Shown here: positions 1 through 8,194 of the stretch, one piece after another | How the letters are laid out: every line of letters begins with the position of its first letter | Position numbering within the stretch: position 1 is the stretch's first letter | Source: Bordetella parapertussis | Lineage (GTDB): Bacteria; Pseudomonadota; Gammaproteobacteria; Burkholderiales; Burkholderiaceae | DNA: 12,794 nucleotides | Assembly (NCBI GenBank): GCA_945901665.1 | Contig: CAMDLJ010000041.1 | Span: forward strand, 1-12,794 | Direction: 5' to 3' | Translations under genes and position numbers: made by a program | Notes under the pieces: generated by a model | The model's input: only the letters and a program-made list of their open reading frames with translations | Databases searched by the model: none | Told to the model about the DNA's origin: nothing

Positions 1-868
<868 letters not shown>

Positions 869-873
869 ACCAC

Positions 874-1704
874 TCAGCGTTTGACAAAGCGCAGGGTAAA
901 ACGGTCGCTCTCGCCAATCGCTTGGTACTTGGCCCGATCCACATCTTTCAAACGATAAGTGGGCGGCAAAGTCCACACCCCCTCTGGGTGGTCTTTGGTG
1001 TCTTTGGGGTTGGCATTGACGTCTGAGCGGCCCGTGAGTTGAAAGCCGTTGGCCTCAATCAAGGCGATCGCCACGTCTTCGCGCACATAACCCAAGGCCA
1101 TTTGTTGGGCCTGGCTTTGGTCGGTGCGCCCCCGGTGGTCCACGATGCCCAACACCCCACCCGGTTTCAGCGCTTTGTGAAATGCCCGCAAAGACTCCAC
1201 CACCTCTTCACGCTCCATCCAGTTGTGCAGGTTGCGAAAGCTGATCACCACATCGGCGCTGCCAGGCGGGGCAATCGGGTGGTTGTCGGCCCGAAAGGCG
1301 GTGACCAATACCTTGTCATAGAGTTGGGGTTCGGCTTTGAGCCGATCCAGCAGCTTCAAATGATCTGGAATGTACTGGGGCAGTGATTGATCGCGATTGG
1401 CCGCAATGTATCGGCCCTTATCCCGCAACCAAGGGGCCAACATCTCCATGTAATAGCCGCCGCTGCCGGGCAAAATTTCCACCACCGTGTGTTGGGGTTG
1501 GAGGCCAAAAAACGCCAGTGTCTCGGCCGGATGCCGGTGCGGGTCGCGCACCACGTTGGCGGCGCTGCGCTGCGGCCCCTGCAGCAAGGCTTGGAAAGTG
1601 GATACCTCTTGCGACCATGCAGCAGACGCGGCTGTGAAAGCCAAGCAGCCCGCACTGATGGCCCGAAGGGTCAAGCCCCAGAGGGAAAAAATGGGTTGAG
1701 ACAT
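874..1704 (-). CDS. Exported predicted class I SAM-dependent methyltransferase
   Basis: The product has 276 residues. It has a Rossmann methyltransferase core: motif I VVEILPGSGGY at about 74-84, a motif ADVVISFRNLHNW at about 150-162, and LKPGGVLGIVDHR at about 179-191. These are typical of a family annotated only as predicted methyltransferases. The N-terminus (about 1-32) is a plausible Sec signal peptide: polar start, hydrophobic stretch around LTLRAISAGCLAFTAASAA, small residues before EVST. The fold therefore appears to be exported, although S-adenosylmethionine is cytoplasmic; substrate unknown. The ATG at 1704 is chosen over an in-frame GTG at 1710 because GGAG lies five bases before the ATG but abuts the GTG. 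The lipobox-like SAGC is poor (Ser at -3), so SPase I cleavage is more likely. The gene is transcribed toward nbaC with no hairpin between them. Confidence 0.85.
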   Translation of the reverse strand: MSQPIFSLWGLTLRAISAGCLAFTAASAAWSQEVSTFQALLQGPQRSAANVVRDPHRHPAETLAFFGLQPQHTVVEILPGSGGYYMEMLAPWLRDKGRYIAANRDQSLPQYIPDHLKLLDRLKAEPQLYDKVLVTAFRADNHPIAPPGSADVVISFRNLHNWMEREEVVESLRAFHKALKPGGVLGIVDHRGRTDQSQAQQMALGYVREDVAIALIEANGFQLTGRSDVNANPKDTKDHPEGVWTLPPTYRLKDVDRAKYQAIGESDRFTLRFVKR

Positions 1705-1945
1705 GGGCACTCCAGTGGTAGGGGTCCCATGCTAACAAAACCCTGGGGCGCACCTGGGGGGTGGCTGTTCAGTGTGCGGCAGTCTTTTTAAAGTAATTTT
1801 TTTGCACCAGTATGACTGAAAAAATAAGCTATTTGGTATGTGTTTTTTGACATTTGTGTGAGAGTGGTTTCATCTTTTCCAAGTCAAGCCGATACTCTTG
1901 TGCCACCACAGAAATGTGGGGCTTGTTCACCGCCATGGAAAACCA

Positions 1946-2587
1946 ATGGACCGCATCCCGTTAGTCAAACTGCTGCTCATATCGGCCCTCTCGGCGGGAT
2001 TGGTCGTGCCATTGTTTTTTTACTCGCGTGGCCTGCTGCGCCAAGCCGAGCAAGCCTTGGCAGCGGCCCATGAACCAGCGGCCTCTGAAACAGCCAGCCC
2101 GACCACAGAAGCACCCAACCATGATGCCAGTGGCCATGCACAGGCTGACAAAGACCCGACACAAACCCATTCAGACCCTGCCCAAGCCAAGGCCCAAGAT
2201 GCTGGCAACGCAAGTTCTGAGCCTGCGGCCCAAGCCGCACCCACCATGGTCGTGGCCCAGGCCAGCCCGCTGCCATCCGACCCAGCAGGGCTGGCCAATG
2301 CGAATAAACCCAATGACCCCACCGAGCAAGATGCCGGTGCGCAGGCTTACAAGCCGCCTTTGTTTGGCAGTTGTAAGCGCATGTTTCAGCAATTGCAAAA
2401 ACAAGTCGTGGCCGAGGGTGAGTACAAAGCCTTTGCCTTTGCCTTTGATGGCAAGACGGCCAACTGCGCCGAATATGTGTCGAATAAAAGTTTGCGCCAT
2501 GCACGTGCCGTGGTGGTGAAAAACTGCCAAGAAGACCGGGCTGTCGCCAAACGTTATGTGGCCTGCCAGTTATATGACGTCCAATAA
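1946..2587 (+). CDS. Membrane-anchored protein with four-cysteine C-terminal domain, unknown function
   Basis: I do not recognise this 213-residue protein. Residues about 6-26 form one hydrophobic segment and are followed by Arg-rich SRGLLRQ. Residues about 40-135 are a low-complexity Ala/Pro/Thr/Gln linker. Residues about 136-213 form a compact domain with Cys143, Cys174, Cys194 and Cys207 and a basic helix (SLRHARAVVVKNCQEDRAVAKRY). If the domain is periplasmic, the cysteines could form two disulfides; orientation is inferred. The ATG at 1946 has GGAA five bases upstream and starts directly at the membrane segment; the in-frame ATG at 1898 would add a non-hydrophobic leader. It is the first gene of a three-gene run, 16 bp before the next. 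The 241 bp upstream are AT-rich with several T-runs. Confidence 0.8.
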   Translation: MDRIPLVKLLLISALSAGLVVPLFFYSRGLLRQAEQALAAAHEPAASETASPTTEAPNHDASGHAQADKDPTQTHSDPAQAKAQDAGNASSEPAAQAAPTMVVAQASPLPSDPAGLANANKPNDPTEQDAGAQAYKPPLFGSCKRMFQQLQKQVVAEGEYKAFAFAFDGKTANCAEYVSNKSLRHARAVVVKNCQEDRAVAKRYVACQLYDVQ

Positions 2588-2603
2588 GACCAGGGAGCCG
2601 GTG

Positions 2604-3779
2604 ATGAACTGTTTGCAATGCCATAACCCCTTGCCCTTGACCGCCAATTTCTGCGGAAAATGCGGCACGACCATTCCCGGCAAAAACAAAAAGCCGCAAC
2701 CCAAGCCCGATTCAGACATGGAACAGGCGGATGCGTCAGCCAAAGAGGACGGCATCGATTTGCTGGCCTACGTCAAGCACCAGCGGGCCAGCCTGCCTGG
2801 ACAGGAGCCATCTGAACCCACCACCCCAGACCACGAACAGGTGGTTTTGGAAGCACCGACCCCAGCACCACAGGGGTCCATGACTGCGCACGCCAGCCAA
2901 GAAGCCTCTGTGGCTTTGATGAGCGACTTGAAGGCACAAATCGACGCCATTGGTGTGTCTGCCCCTGTCAAGACCCCGATCTTGCCAACCGAGTTGATGC
3001 CCTCGGATAAACCCAGCCCCGCACAGACCACAGCGGCAGCGGTGGGCTTCTCCAGCGAGCAATGGGCGCAGTGGCAAGAGATGATGGATGAACTGCGCGA
3101 CCGCATGGACGCGTGGACGCAGCACATGAGTGCTGCCGCCAGCAGCGACCTCAACGCAGACCCGATGCAAGTCTGGCGCGAGGTGCAAGAAACCGTCTCT
3201 GCGCAAGGCCAGCAATTGGAAACCATGATGTCACAAATGAACAGTTTGGCGGCCCAATCCGAGTTGCAGGCCTTGGGTGAGCAACTCGCCCAATGGCGCG
3301 CCACCAGCGAGAAGTCGCTGCAACTTGAATTGCAAAAAGCACCCCAGGTCGAGGCCAAATTGGTGGTCCATCAAAACGAACAAATGCAGGCCTTGGGCCA
3401 GTTACAGCAAGAGTTGCGCGCGTTTGCGCTGGCTGGTGCCCAATCTGCCGGTCGCTTGATGGCGATTGAACAGGCGGTCACCCAATTGCAGGCGCGTTTG
3501 GGTGTGGAACCAGGGCACGCCGTTCCACCGGCAGCCCCCCAAAGGGTGTTGTCAGCACCGCCCCCCCCGCTGGAAAAGGTTGAGCGCGTCACGCCCAAGA
3601 CCCAGCCCAAATGGGTCAATGGCCTGATGGTCGGTGTCATCGCAGTGGTGCTGTGCTTGACCGCGGTGATGGCAGGCATGGCGGTCTATAACCTGATGTC
3701 TTACAGCAGTTTGCCCAGCCAAACGCCAGCAAAAGACAAAGCCAGCCGCACTGAACGGGTCAAGGAAGCGCACCCATGA
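2604..3779 (+). CDS. Zinc-ribbon protein with long hydrophilic/coiled region and C-terminal membrane segment, unknown function
   Basis: This 391-residue protein is not recognised as a named family. Residues 1-22 form a zinc ribbon, with Cys3-x2-Cys6 and Cys17-x2-Cys20. Residues about 25-155 are acidic, Pro-rich and probably disordered. Residues about 160-310 are rich in Gln, Glu, Ala and Leu and look helical or coiled-coil (WREVQETVSAQGQQLE, QALGQLQQELRAF). A Pro-rich stretch follows, then one membrane segment at about 339-362 and a short charged tail. The likely topology is a cytoplasmic zinc ribbon and helical region tethered at the C-terminus. The ATG at 2604 has AGGGAG six bases upstream. 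The stop overlaps the next start (ATGA), implying translational coupling. A run of eight C at 3561-3568 encodes part of a four-proline stretch and could slip. Confidence 0.85.
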   Translation: MNCLQCHNPLPLTANFCGKCGTTIPGKNKKPQPKPDSDMEQADASAKEDGIDLLAYVKHQRASLPGQEPSEPTTPDHEQVVLEAPTPAPQGSMTAHASQEASVALMSDLKAQIDAIGVSAPVKTPILPTELMPSDKPSPAQTTAAAVGFSSEQWAQWQEMMDELRDRMDAWTQHMSAAASSDLNADPMQVWREVQETVSAQGQQLETMMSQMNSLAAQSELQALGEQLAQWRATSEKSLQLELQKAPQVEAKLVVHQNEQMQALGQLQQELRAFALAGAQSAGRLMAIEQAVTQLQARLGVEPGHAVPPAAPQRVLSAPPPPLEKVERVTPKTQPKWVNGLMVGVIAVVLCLTAVMAGMAVYNLMSYSSLPSQTPAKDKASRTERVKEAHP

Positions 3780-4408
3780 TTTGCGGCCAGTGCAGGTTGA
3801 TCAACCCGTCTGACAATTTGTTTTGTCAGAACTGCGGGACCTCGCTCGAAGTGCCCGAGCGTTTGGCCAGCCCCATGTTCACAAAAGCCAACACCATGGA
3901 CAACAACTCCATTTTGTTGACCCGCAACCATTGGTTGGTGCGTTGGGATTTGTGTTTGCCTTTTGTCTTGGTGGCCTTGGTCGGTGCAGTGCTGCGCTGG
4001 CCGGTGTGGGGCATTGCCGCGGTGATGGTGGTCGGGTTGGTGTTTTCTTATTACCTGTCTGAGCGGATTTCGCGCATTGTTCACTTGTCCATTCCCGTCG
4101 AATTGATGGACCAGCAAATCATTGCCTACGGCCCGGCCAACACCAGCAGCCGCTGGCTGATGCCCAACGGCGTGCTTTATTTGCTGGGCAATGGATTTTT
4201 CTACAAGTCCATCAGCGATGACGACCGCTCGGCCTTTCACCATGTGCAGTTGAGCGCAGTCACCAAGGTCAGCGTCAGCCACGGCATGGGCTGGCTGGGG
4301 GACTGGCACAGCCTGTGCATTGAAATCGCCAACGAGCGCAAGCTGCGCTTTGTGGTGCACAAGTCAGCGGTGTGGACCGCCTTGCTGCACATGGTGCGCA
4401 AGGCCTGA
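3776..4408 (+). CDS. Zinc-ribbon membrane protein with PH/GRAM-like C-terminal domain, unknown function
   Basis: The product has 210 residues. The N-terminus repeats the zinc ribbon of the upstream gene with identical spacing (Cys3, Cys6, Cys17, Cys20). Two hydrophobic segments at about 58-75 and 77-95 form a hairpin. The C-terminal part (about 105-210) is beta-rich: NGVLYLLGNGFFYKS, then VQLSAVTKVSVSHG, then IEIANERKLRFVVHK, ending in a helix. This pattern suggests a bacterial PH or GRAM-like domain; that is inference from pattern, not a search. The ATG at 3776 overlaps the preceding stop as ATGA and has AAGGAA eight bases upstream. With both ribbons probably in the cytoplasm, this protein and its neighbour may work as a membrane pair. 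A 7-bp hairpin follows directly after the stop. Confidence 0.85.
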   Translation: MICGQCRLINPSDNLFCQNCGTSLEVPERLASPMFTKANTMDNNSILLTRNHWLVRWDLCLPFVLVALVGAVLRWPVWGIAAVMVVGLVFSYYLSERISRIVHLSIPVELMDQQIIAYGPANTSSRWLMPNGVLYLLGNGFFYKSISDDDRSAFHHVQLSAVTKVSVSHGMGWLGDWHSLCIEIANERKLRFVVHKSAVWTALLHMVRKA

Positions 4409-4430
4409 GCGCCTGTCTGGCTTCAGGCGC
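4409..4430 (+). terminator. Hairpin at the end of the zinc-ribbon operon
   Basis: Immediately after the TGA at 4406-4408, GCGCCTG (4409-4415) pairs with CAGGCGC (4424-4430) across an eight-base loop. No T-run follows, so it is not a classical Rho-independent terminator. It may pause RNA polymerase or protect the transcript's 3' end. Confidence 0.35.
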
Positions 4431-4537
4431 CCAAAGGTTCCCGGGCCCAGGGCGCGATGCAATCCTCGCAGCTGGCCACTTGGCGCACAAAGCCCGACTG
4501 CTGCATGCTTTGCCCAACGACCGATATGGAGAACTTG

Positions 4538-5404
4538 ATGACACACTCAGAAGAAGGCCCACCAGCCTTCACCGCCCCCGCCAACGCTTGCGATACCCAC
4601 TTCCATGTGTTTGGGCCCCCTGGTGCCCATCCCTATGCGGCAGGCTTGCGCTACACACCACCGCACGCGCCCTGGAGCGAGTACCAACAACTGGCCCGCC
4701 ATTTGGGCTTGGTGCGTTTTGTGTTTGTCCAACCTTCGGCCTATGGCCGCGACAACACCTGCATGCTGCAAGCCATGCAAACTGTGGGCACGGCGCATTG
4801 CCGGGGCATTGTGGATGTGGACGAAGATGTGTCCGATGCAGAGTTGGCGCGCTTGAACGCACTGGGTGTGCGCGGCGTGCGCATCAATGTGTCGCCAGTT
4901 CAGCCTTTTGATGCGGGCTTGGCCGATCAGATGCTGCCGCGCATCCAAACCTTGGACGCACGCTGCGCCGAAATCGGCTGGCACCTGGACTTCTTATTGC
5001 CCGGTTGGCTGACCGAGGCCTTGTTGCCGGTGATGGACCAACTGCGCGTGGACCACAGCCTGGCCCACATGGGCATGTTCTTGGGCCGTGAAGGGCCAGG
5101 GCAAGCGGGCTTTGTCAAATTGCTGGACCGTTTGCGCCACGGCAATGGTCGCACCTGGGTCAAGTTCACCGGCACCTACCGCATGGCCACTGCGCCTTTA
5201 TTTGCCGATGCCTTGCCCATAGCCCAGGCGCTGATAGATGCAGCGCCAGATCGGATCATTTGGGGCAGCGACTACCCGCATTTGTCGTTTGCCGACAAGG
5301 TGGGTTCGGTGCAACTGTTCAACCTCTTGAAAGACTGGGCACCTGACGCGGCAATCCGGCAAAAAATATTGGCGGACAACCCGGCCGCATTGTTTGGGTT
5401 TTGA
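4538..5404 (+). CDS. Amidohydrolase-superfamily (2-pyrone-4,6-dicarboxylate lactonase-like) hydrolase
   Basis: This 288-residue TIM-barrel hydrolase is the usual length for the amidohydrolase-2 / LigI-type group. Characteristic positions are the strand-1 motif DTHFHVFGP (His21, His23), WHLDF (His149), HMG (His177) and the strand-8 motif IIWGSDYPH (Asp245). These match the HxH, His and Asp set of LigI, which hydrolyses 2-pyrone-4,6-dicarboxylate in protocatechuate/lignin-derived aromatic catabolism without needing a metal. The actual substrate here is unknown; related proteins act on other lactones and carboxylates. The ATG at 4538 has GGAGA about five bases upstream; an in-frame ATG at 4457 lacks family-like sequence after it. 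The 129 bp before the gene hold a hairpin and possible remnants of coding sequence on the minus strand. It converges on phoX. Confidence 0.85.
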   Translation: MTHSEEGPPAFTAPANACDTHFHVFGPPGAHPYAAGLRYTPPHAPWSEYQQLARHLGLVRFVFVQPSAYGRDNTCMLQAMQTVGTAHCRGIVDVDEDVSDAELARLNALGVRGVRINVSPVQPFDAGLADQMLPRIQTLDARCAEIGWHLDFLLPGWLTEALLPVMDQLRVDHSLAHMGMFLGREGPGQAGFVKLLDRLRHGNGRTWVKFTGTYRMATAPLFADALPIAQALIDAAPDRIIWGSDYPHLSFADKVGSVQLFNLLKDWAPDAAIRQKILADNPAALFGF

Positions 5405-5422
5405 GTTTCGCACCCACCCATG

Positions 5423-5453
5423 AAAAAAGGGCAAGCACACAGTGCTTGCCCTT
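5423..5453 (-). terminator. Rho-independent terminator of phoX
   Basis: A perfect 12-bp stem, AAGGGCAAGCAC (5427-5438) with GTGCTTGCCCTT (5442-5453), closes a three-base loop. Read on the minus strand, the GC-rich stem is followed by six T (complement of A 5423-5428), the classical intrinsic terminator order, 35 bp beyond the phoX stop. The plus-strand side lacks a T-run, so it would serve the amidohydrolase gene poorly. Confidence 0.9.
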
Positions 5454-5487
5454 CAAGTGGCGACAAATTAATTAATCGCTGACAGGA

Positions 5488-7791
5488 TCAAAGCCCGATC
5501 TTTCCGCCATCGTCTTTGGTGATGATGATGGTCGCCGAACGGGCCCGTGCGCCCGCACCGTAAACGCCACCCACGCCATTGGCGGCGTTGGTGGGCCAGA
5601 CGCCTTTGTCGGTAGAGTTGTAGGCAGTGGCATTTTCACCCGGGTGCTGAATGCCCACAAAAAGCGTTTTGCCGTCGGCGGTTTCAGTGATGCCTGTCAC
5701 TTCAGCGCCCATGGGACCCACCAAGAAACGGCGCAGGCGCGACTCACCCAAAATACCGCCCACAAAAGTCTTTTGTGATCCTGTCTGCACCGCGCCCGAC
5801 ACCGTCATGGAGTTGGCGACCGTGAATTCACCGCCATCGCCCACGGAGCCAGGTACAGCAGCCACCAACATGCAATTGGTTTCGTCCGTGAAAGCGCCAT
5901 CATCGGTTTGGATCCAGCAAATGCCAGTGGACCGGCTGAACCACAAGCCGTCGGGAGATGAGAAAGAGTTGGCATAAGTCAGGCCAGAAATATTGGTGTT
6001 GGACACAGGGGCGTCTTCTTCCGCGCCGAACAAGAAAATATCCCAGGTGAAGGTGGTGGCGGTCGCCAGGCCATCGGTTTCTTTGAAACGGATGATGTGC
6101 CCGTTAGGATTGCCATCACGCATAAGGCCGTCGCTGTCTTTGTAAGCGCGAGGGTTGGCGGCGTCGGTCTTTGAAGGCGTTCTGTTGGAGGCACTGTTGT
6201 TTGTCAAAGCGAAATAAATTTCGCCATTGGCGGGATTGACGGCGCCCCACTCTGGCCGGTCCATTTTGGTGGCGAGAGCAGCGTCTGCAGCAATTCGTGT
6301 GTGTACCAACACTTCAGCCTGGTTTGAAAAGCCAAAAGAGGCGGCTTTGACCAAAGCGTTGCTGAGGCTGAGCTCCAACCATTCACCTTTGCCGGTGTCA
6401 TTGAACTTGGCGGCGTACAACTTGCCCTCATTGAGGTATTTGTCGCCCGCTGCAATGCCACCGCCCACGTCGGCAGCATCCCAGTTTTTGGAGCTGACAA
6501 ACTTGTAGATGTACTCGTTGCGTGAATCGCAGCCCATGTAAAAAGCCAAAGGCTTGCCAACCACAGGAATACCGTAGACGCAGGCCTCGTGGGCAAAGCG
6601 GCCCATGGCCATGCGCTTGGAAGGAACCGAGCTGACATTGGCAGGATCGATTTCAACGTTGTAGCCAAAGGTTTGTGGCTCATTGCGGAAGTCCGCCGCT
6701 GCCGTGGCACCCGAGGCGGACACGTTCCAACGCGCGAACCTGAAAGTGGGGTCTGCATCTGTCACGGTGTGCCAGCCTTGCGTGCGCGAGGTGGTGGCCG
6801 TGGATGAAGTCGCGGTGGTCTGAACACCATAGCGCGTGCGAGAGGCGATCAACTTGGCGTCGGTGGGCACGGTTGCGCCCGCTGGCATGGTGAAGTAGGT
6901 GGCCCAGTTTTCTTCGCAAGTGATCAAGGTGCCCCAAGGGGTGACACCCGTGCCACAGTTGTTCAGCGTGCCGCGCACCGTTGTGCCCGTGGTGTCAAAC
7001 TTGGTGACCATCATGGCTTTTAAGCTGGCCAGCTCAGCAGCTGGCCCCGTCACCGTCATGACGGTTTCGGGTGTGATTCGTCGGTTCAATGCCGATGTGG
7101 CGTTGTAGCCGCTGGGCTTGCCGCTCGAGTCCAAAGTCACTTCAACCAGCGTGACACCATGGGTCAAAATTTCTTTGATGGCTTCAGCAGCAGGACGCAC
7201 ACCCAAGTCCCAGGAACCAAACTGGTCGTATTTTTTTCCTTTGGTTGTGCCAGAGGTTTGACCCGTGGGATGAAGGAAATGGGCCTCTGCAGAACTTTCA
7301 TTGTTGACCGCGAGCACGACTTTGTCGCCCGATGCATAGGTGTAGCTGCCTTTGGATTTTCCGTCGGAACCAATGTAGAAAATTTCGGTGCCGTCATGCT
7401 GGTCACCGACGCGGTTGGCAAAGCTTTCAGCGTCGTCGGTGCCCGCGTTGGAGTAGGCAGCCACGCCTGTTTTCATGGTGTCGCCAGTGGCATGCAAAAT
7501 TTTGACGCTGTAACCTGCAGGCACAGACACCATGTCCAATAAACTCTTGTTGACGGGCGTGAATTTCATCAAGGCGCTGCTGGCCAAAATGGGTAGACCA
7601 TTCACAGAGGTGGTGGATGCGGGATATTGGCCACCGCAACCAGGCAGCATGGGCAGGGCAAACATAGAGGCCAAACCAAAACCGCCGCGCAAAATAGACC
7701 GGCGTGAAGGGTTGCTCAGGGCTTTGTCCAGAACTTCCTGGAAATGCTCGTTTTTGGAGTGGTTGTCGATGGGGTCAAATGAATGGGACAC
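5488..7791 (-). CDS. phoX: PhoX-family alkaline phosphatase (DUF839), Tat-exported
   Basis: This 767-residue secreted phosphomonoesterase belongs to the calcium/iron-dependent PhoX family, which releases phosphate from organic esters outside the cytoplasm. The Tat motif SRRSILRGG (29-37) precedes a hydrophobic segment and LPGC (49-52). The latter could be a lipobox, though Pro at -2 is unusual. Family signatures in order: NNCGTGVTPWGTLITCEEN (277-295, including the conserved iron-associated Cys279 and the Glu pair), GRFAHEACVY (397-406), MDRPEWGAVNP (510-520), SPDGLWF/ICWIQTDDG (about 612-632) and FVGIQHPGENA (711-721). The start is GTG at 7791, with GGAG six bases upstream; the resulting N-terminus MSHSFDPIDNHSKN is typical of PhoX. 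A PhoB-type promoter lies 28-61 bp upstream and an intrinsic terminator follows. The gene is divergent from the lipoprotein gene at 8195. Confidence 0.95.
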   Translation of the reverse strand: MSHSFDPIDNHSKNEHFQEVLDKALSNPSRRSILRGGFGLASMFALPMLPGCGGQYPASTTSVNGLPILASSALMKFTPVNKSLLDMVSVPAGYSVKILHATGDTMKTGVAAYSNAGTDDAESFANRVGDQHDGTEIFYIGSDGKSKGSYTYASGDKVVLAVNNESSAEAHFLHPTGQTSGTTKGKKYDQFGSWDLGVRPAAEAIKEILTHGVTLVEVTLDSSGKPSGYNATSALNRRITPETVMTVTGPAAELASLKAMMVTKFDTTGTTVRGTLNNCGTGVTPWGTLITCEENWATYFTMPAGATVPTDAKLIASRTRYGVQTTATSSTATTSRTQGWHTVTDADPTFRFARWNVSASGATAAADFRNEPQTFGYNVEIDPANVSSVPSKRMAMGRFAHEACVYGIPVVGKPLAFYMGCDSRNEYIYKFVSSKNWDAADVGGGIAAGDKYLNEGKLYAAKFNDTGKGEWLELSLSNALVKAASFGFSNQAEVLVHTRIAADAALATKMDRPEWGAVNPANGEIYFALTNNSASNRTPSKTDAANPRAYKDSDGLMRDGNPNGHIIRFKETDGLATATTFTWDIFLFGAEEDAPVSNTNISGLTYANSFSSPDGLWFSRSTGICWIQTDDGAFTDETNCMLVAAVPGSVGDGGEFTVANSMTVSGAVQTGSQKTFVGGILGESRLRRFLVGPMGAEVTGITETADGKTLFVGIQHPGENATAYNSTDKGVWPTNAANGVGGVYGAGARARSATIIITKDDGGKIGL

Positions 7792-7818
7792 GGTGGGCTC
7801 CGAAATAAAGGAAGCTTT

Positions 7819-7852
7819 ATTGTGAAAAGCAGTTGTTACATTTGTATGACGA
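7819..7852 (-). promoter_or_regulatory. Putative PhoB-dependent promoter of phoX (Pho box plus -10)
   Basis: On the minus strand, 7852-7835 reads TCGTCATACAAATGTAAC. This matches 14 of 18 positions of the E. coli Pho box (two 7-bp repeats at an 11-bp period). Exactly 10 nt further is CACAAT (7824-7819, 4/6 to TATAAT). PhoB-activated promoters have the box in place of the -35 element at this distance. A leader of about 20 nt to the GTG start would result. Matched by eye. Confidence 0.6.
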
Positions 7853-8111
7853 GTGAAGCGGCTTAAAAAAAATTTCAGGAGTTTTTTTACGCCTGAATTG
7901 CCCCAGTGCTCCTCGCGGTCTTGACGTCAGGTCGAAAAATTTCATCGATCAATTTGATGGATAAATTTTTTTTAATTGCCGCGGCCAGCGCAAATCGGAT
8001 GTGTTGTGGCTCTTGTGCCTTCTGCGTTCGGCGAGGGCTGCAAGGAAATGCTGCGCGCAGCAACTCAAGCAACGCACGCCCTTATCGTGCAAGCGATCCA
8101 CAGCTTGAGAA

Positions 8112-8145
8112 GCGTCACAAAATTGAAACAGTGGCAACCAATAAT
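8112..8145 (+). promoter_or_regulatory. Putative PhoB-dependent promoter of the lipoprotein gene (Pho box plus -10)
   Basis: GCGTCACAAAATTGAAAC at 8112-8129 matches 13 of 18 positions of the E. coli Pho box. It is followed after exactly 10 nt by AATAAT at 8140-8145 (5/6 to TATAAT). This is the same geometry as the phoX promoter on the other strand. The leader to the ATG at 8195 would be about 43 nt. Confidence 0.55.
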
Positions 8146-8194
8146 TTAATCACTTTCAACTTGACCGAACCCCCTCTTTTTCGAAGGAATTTCC

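Larger units (their letters stand above)
7792..8194. other. 403-bp divergent intergenic region between phoX and the lipoprotein gene
   Basis: This region holds a Pho-box promoter near each end, facing outward. Between them is an AT-rich centre with A/T runs at about 7865-7890 and 7965-7976, a possible 6-bp hairpin (TTCAGG 7874-7879 with CCTGAA 7892-7897), and a 12-bp perfect palindrome GCTGCGCGCAGC at 8050-8061. Reading frames crossing it have no ribosome site or family resemblance, and no small RNA could be supported. Confidence 0.6.

Noticed and set aside
1847..1875. Perfect TTGACA (1847-1852) as -35 for the zinc-ribbon operon
   Set aside because: No acceptable -10 hexamer lies 16-18 nt downstream (TCATCT and neighbours match poorly), so a promoter cannot be supported although the position is reasonable.
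1977..2699. 240-residue minus-strand open frame across the first gene of the zinc-ribbon operon
   Set aside because: Composition is Trp/Arg/His-rich as expected for a shadow frame; it crosses a gene boundary of the supported operon and has no ribosome site.
4372..4911. 179-residue plus-strand frame overlapping the amidohydrolase start
   Set aside because: Out of frame with a clearly recognised enzyme and made of Arg/Pro/His-rich shadow sequence.
8050..8061. 12-bp palindrome GCTGCGCGCAGC as an operator
   Set aside because: It is a single occurrence, simple in composition, far from both promoters and not matched to a known regulator; chance cannot be excluded.
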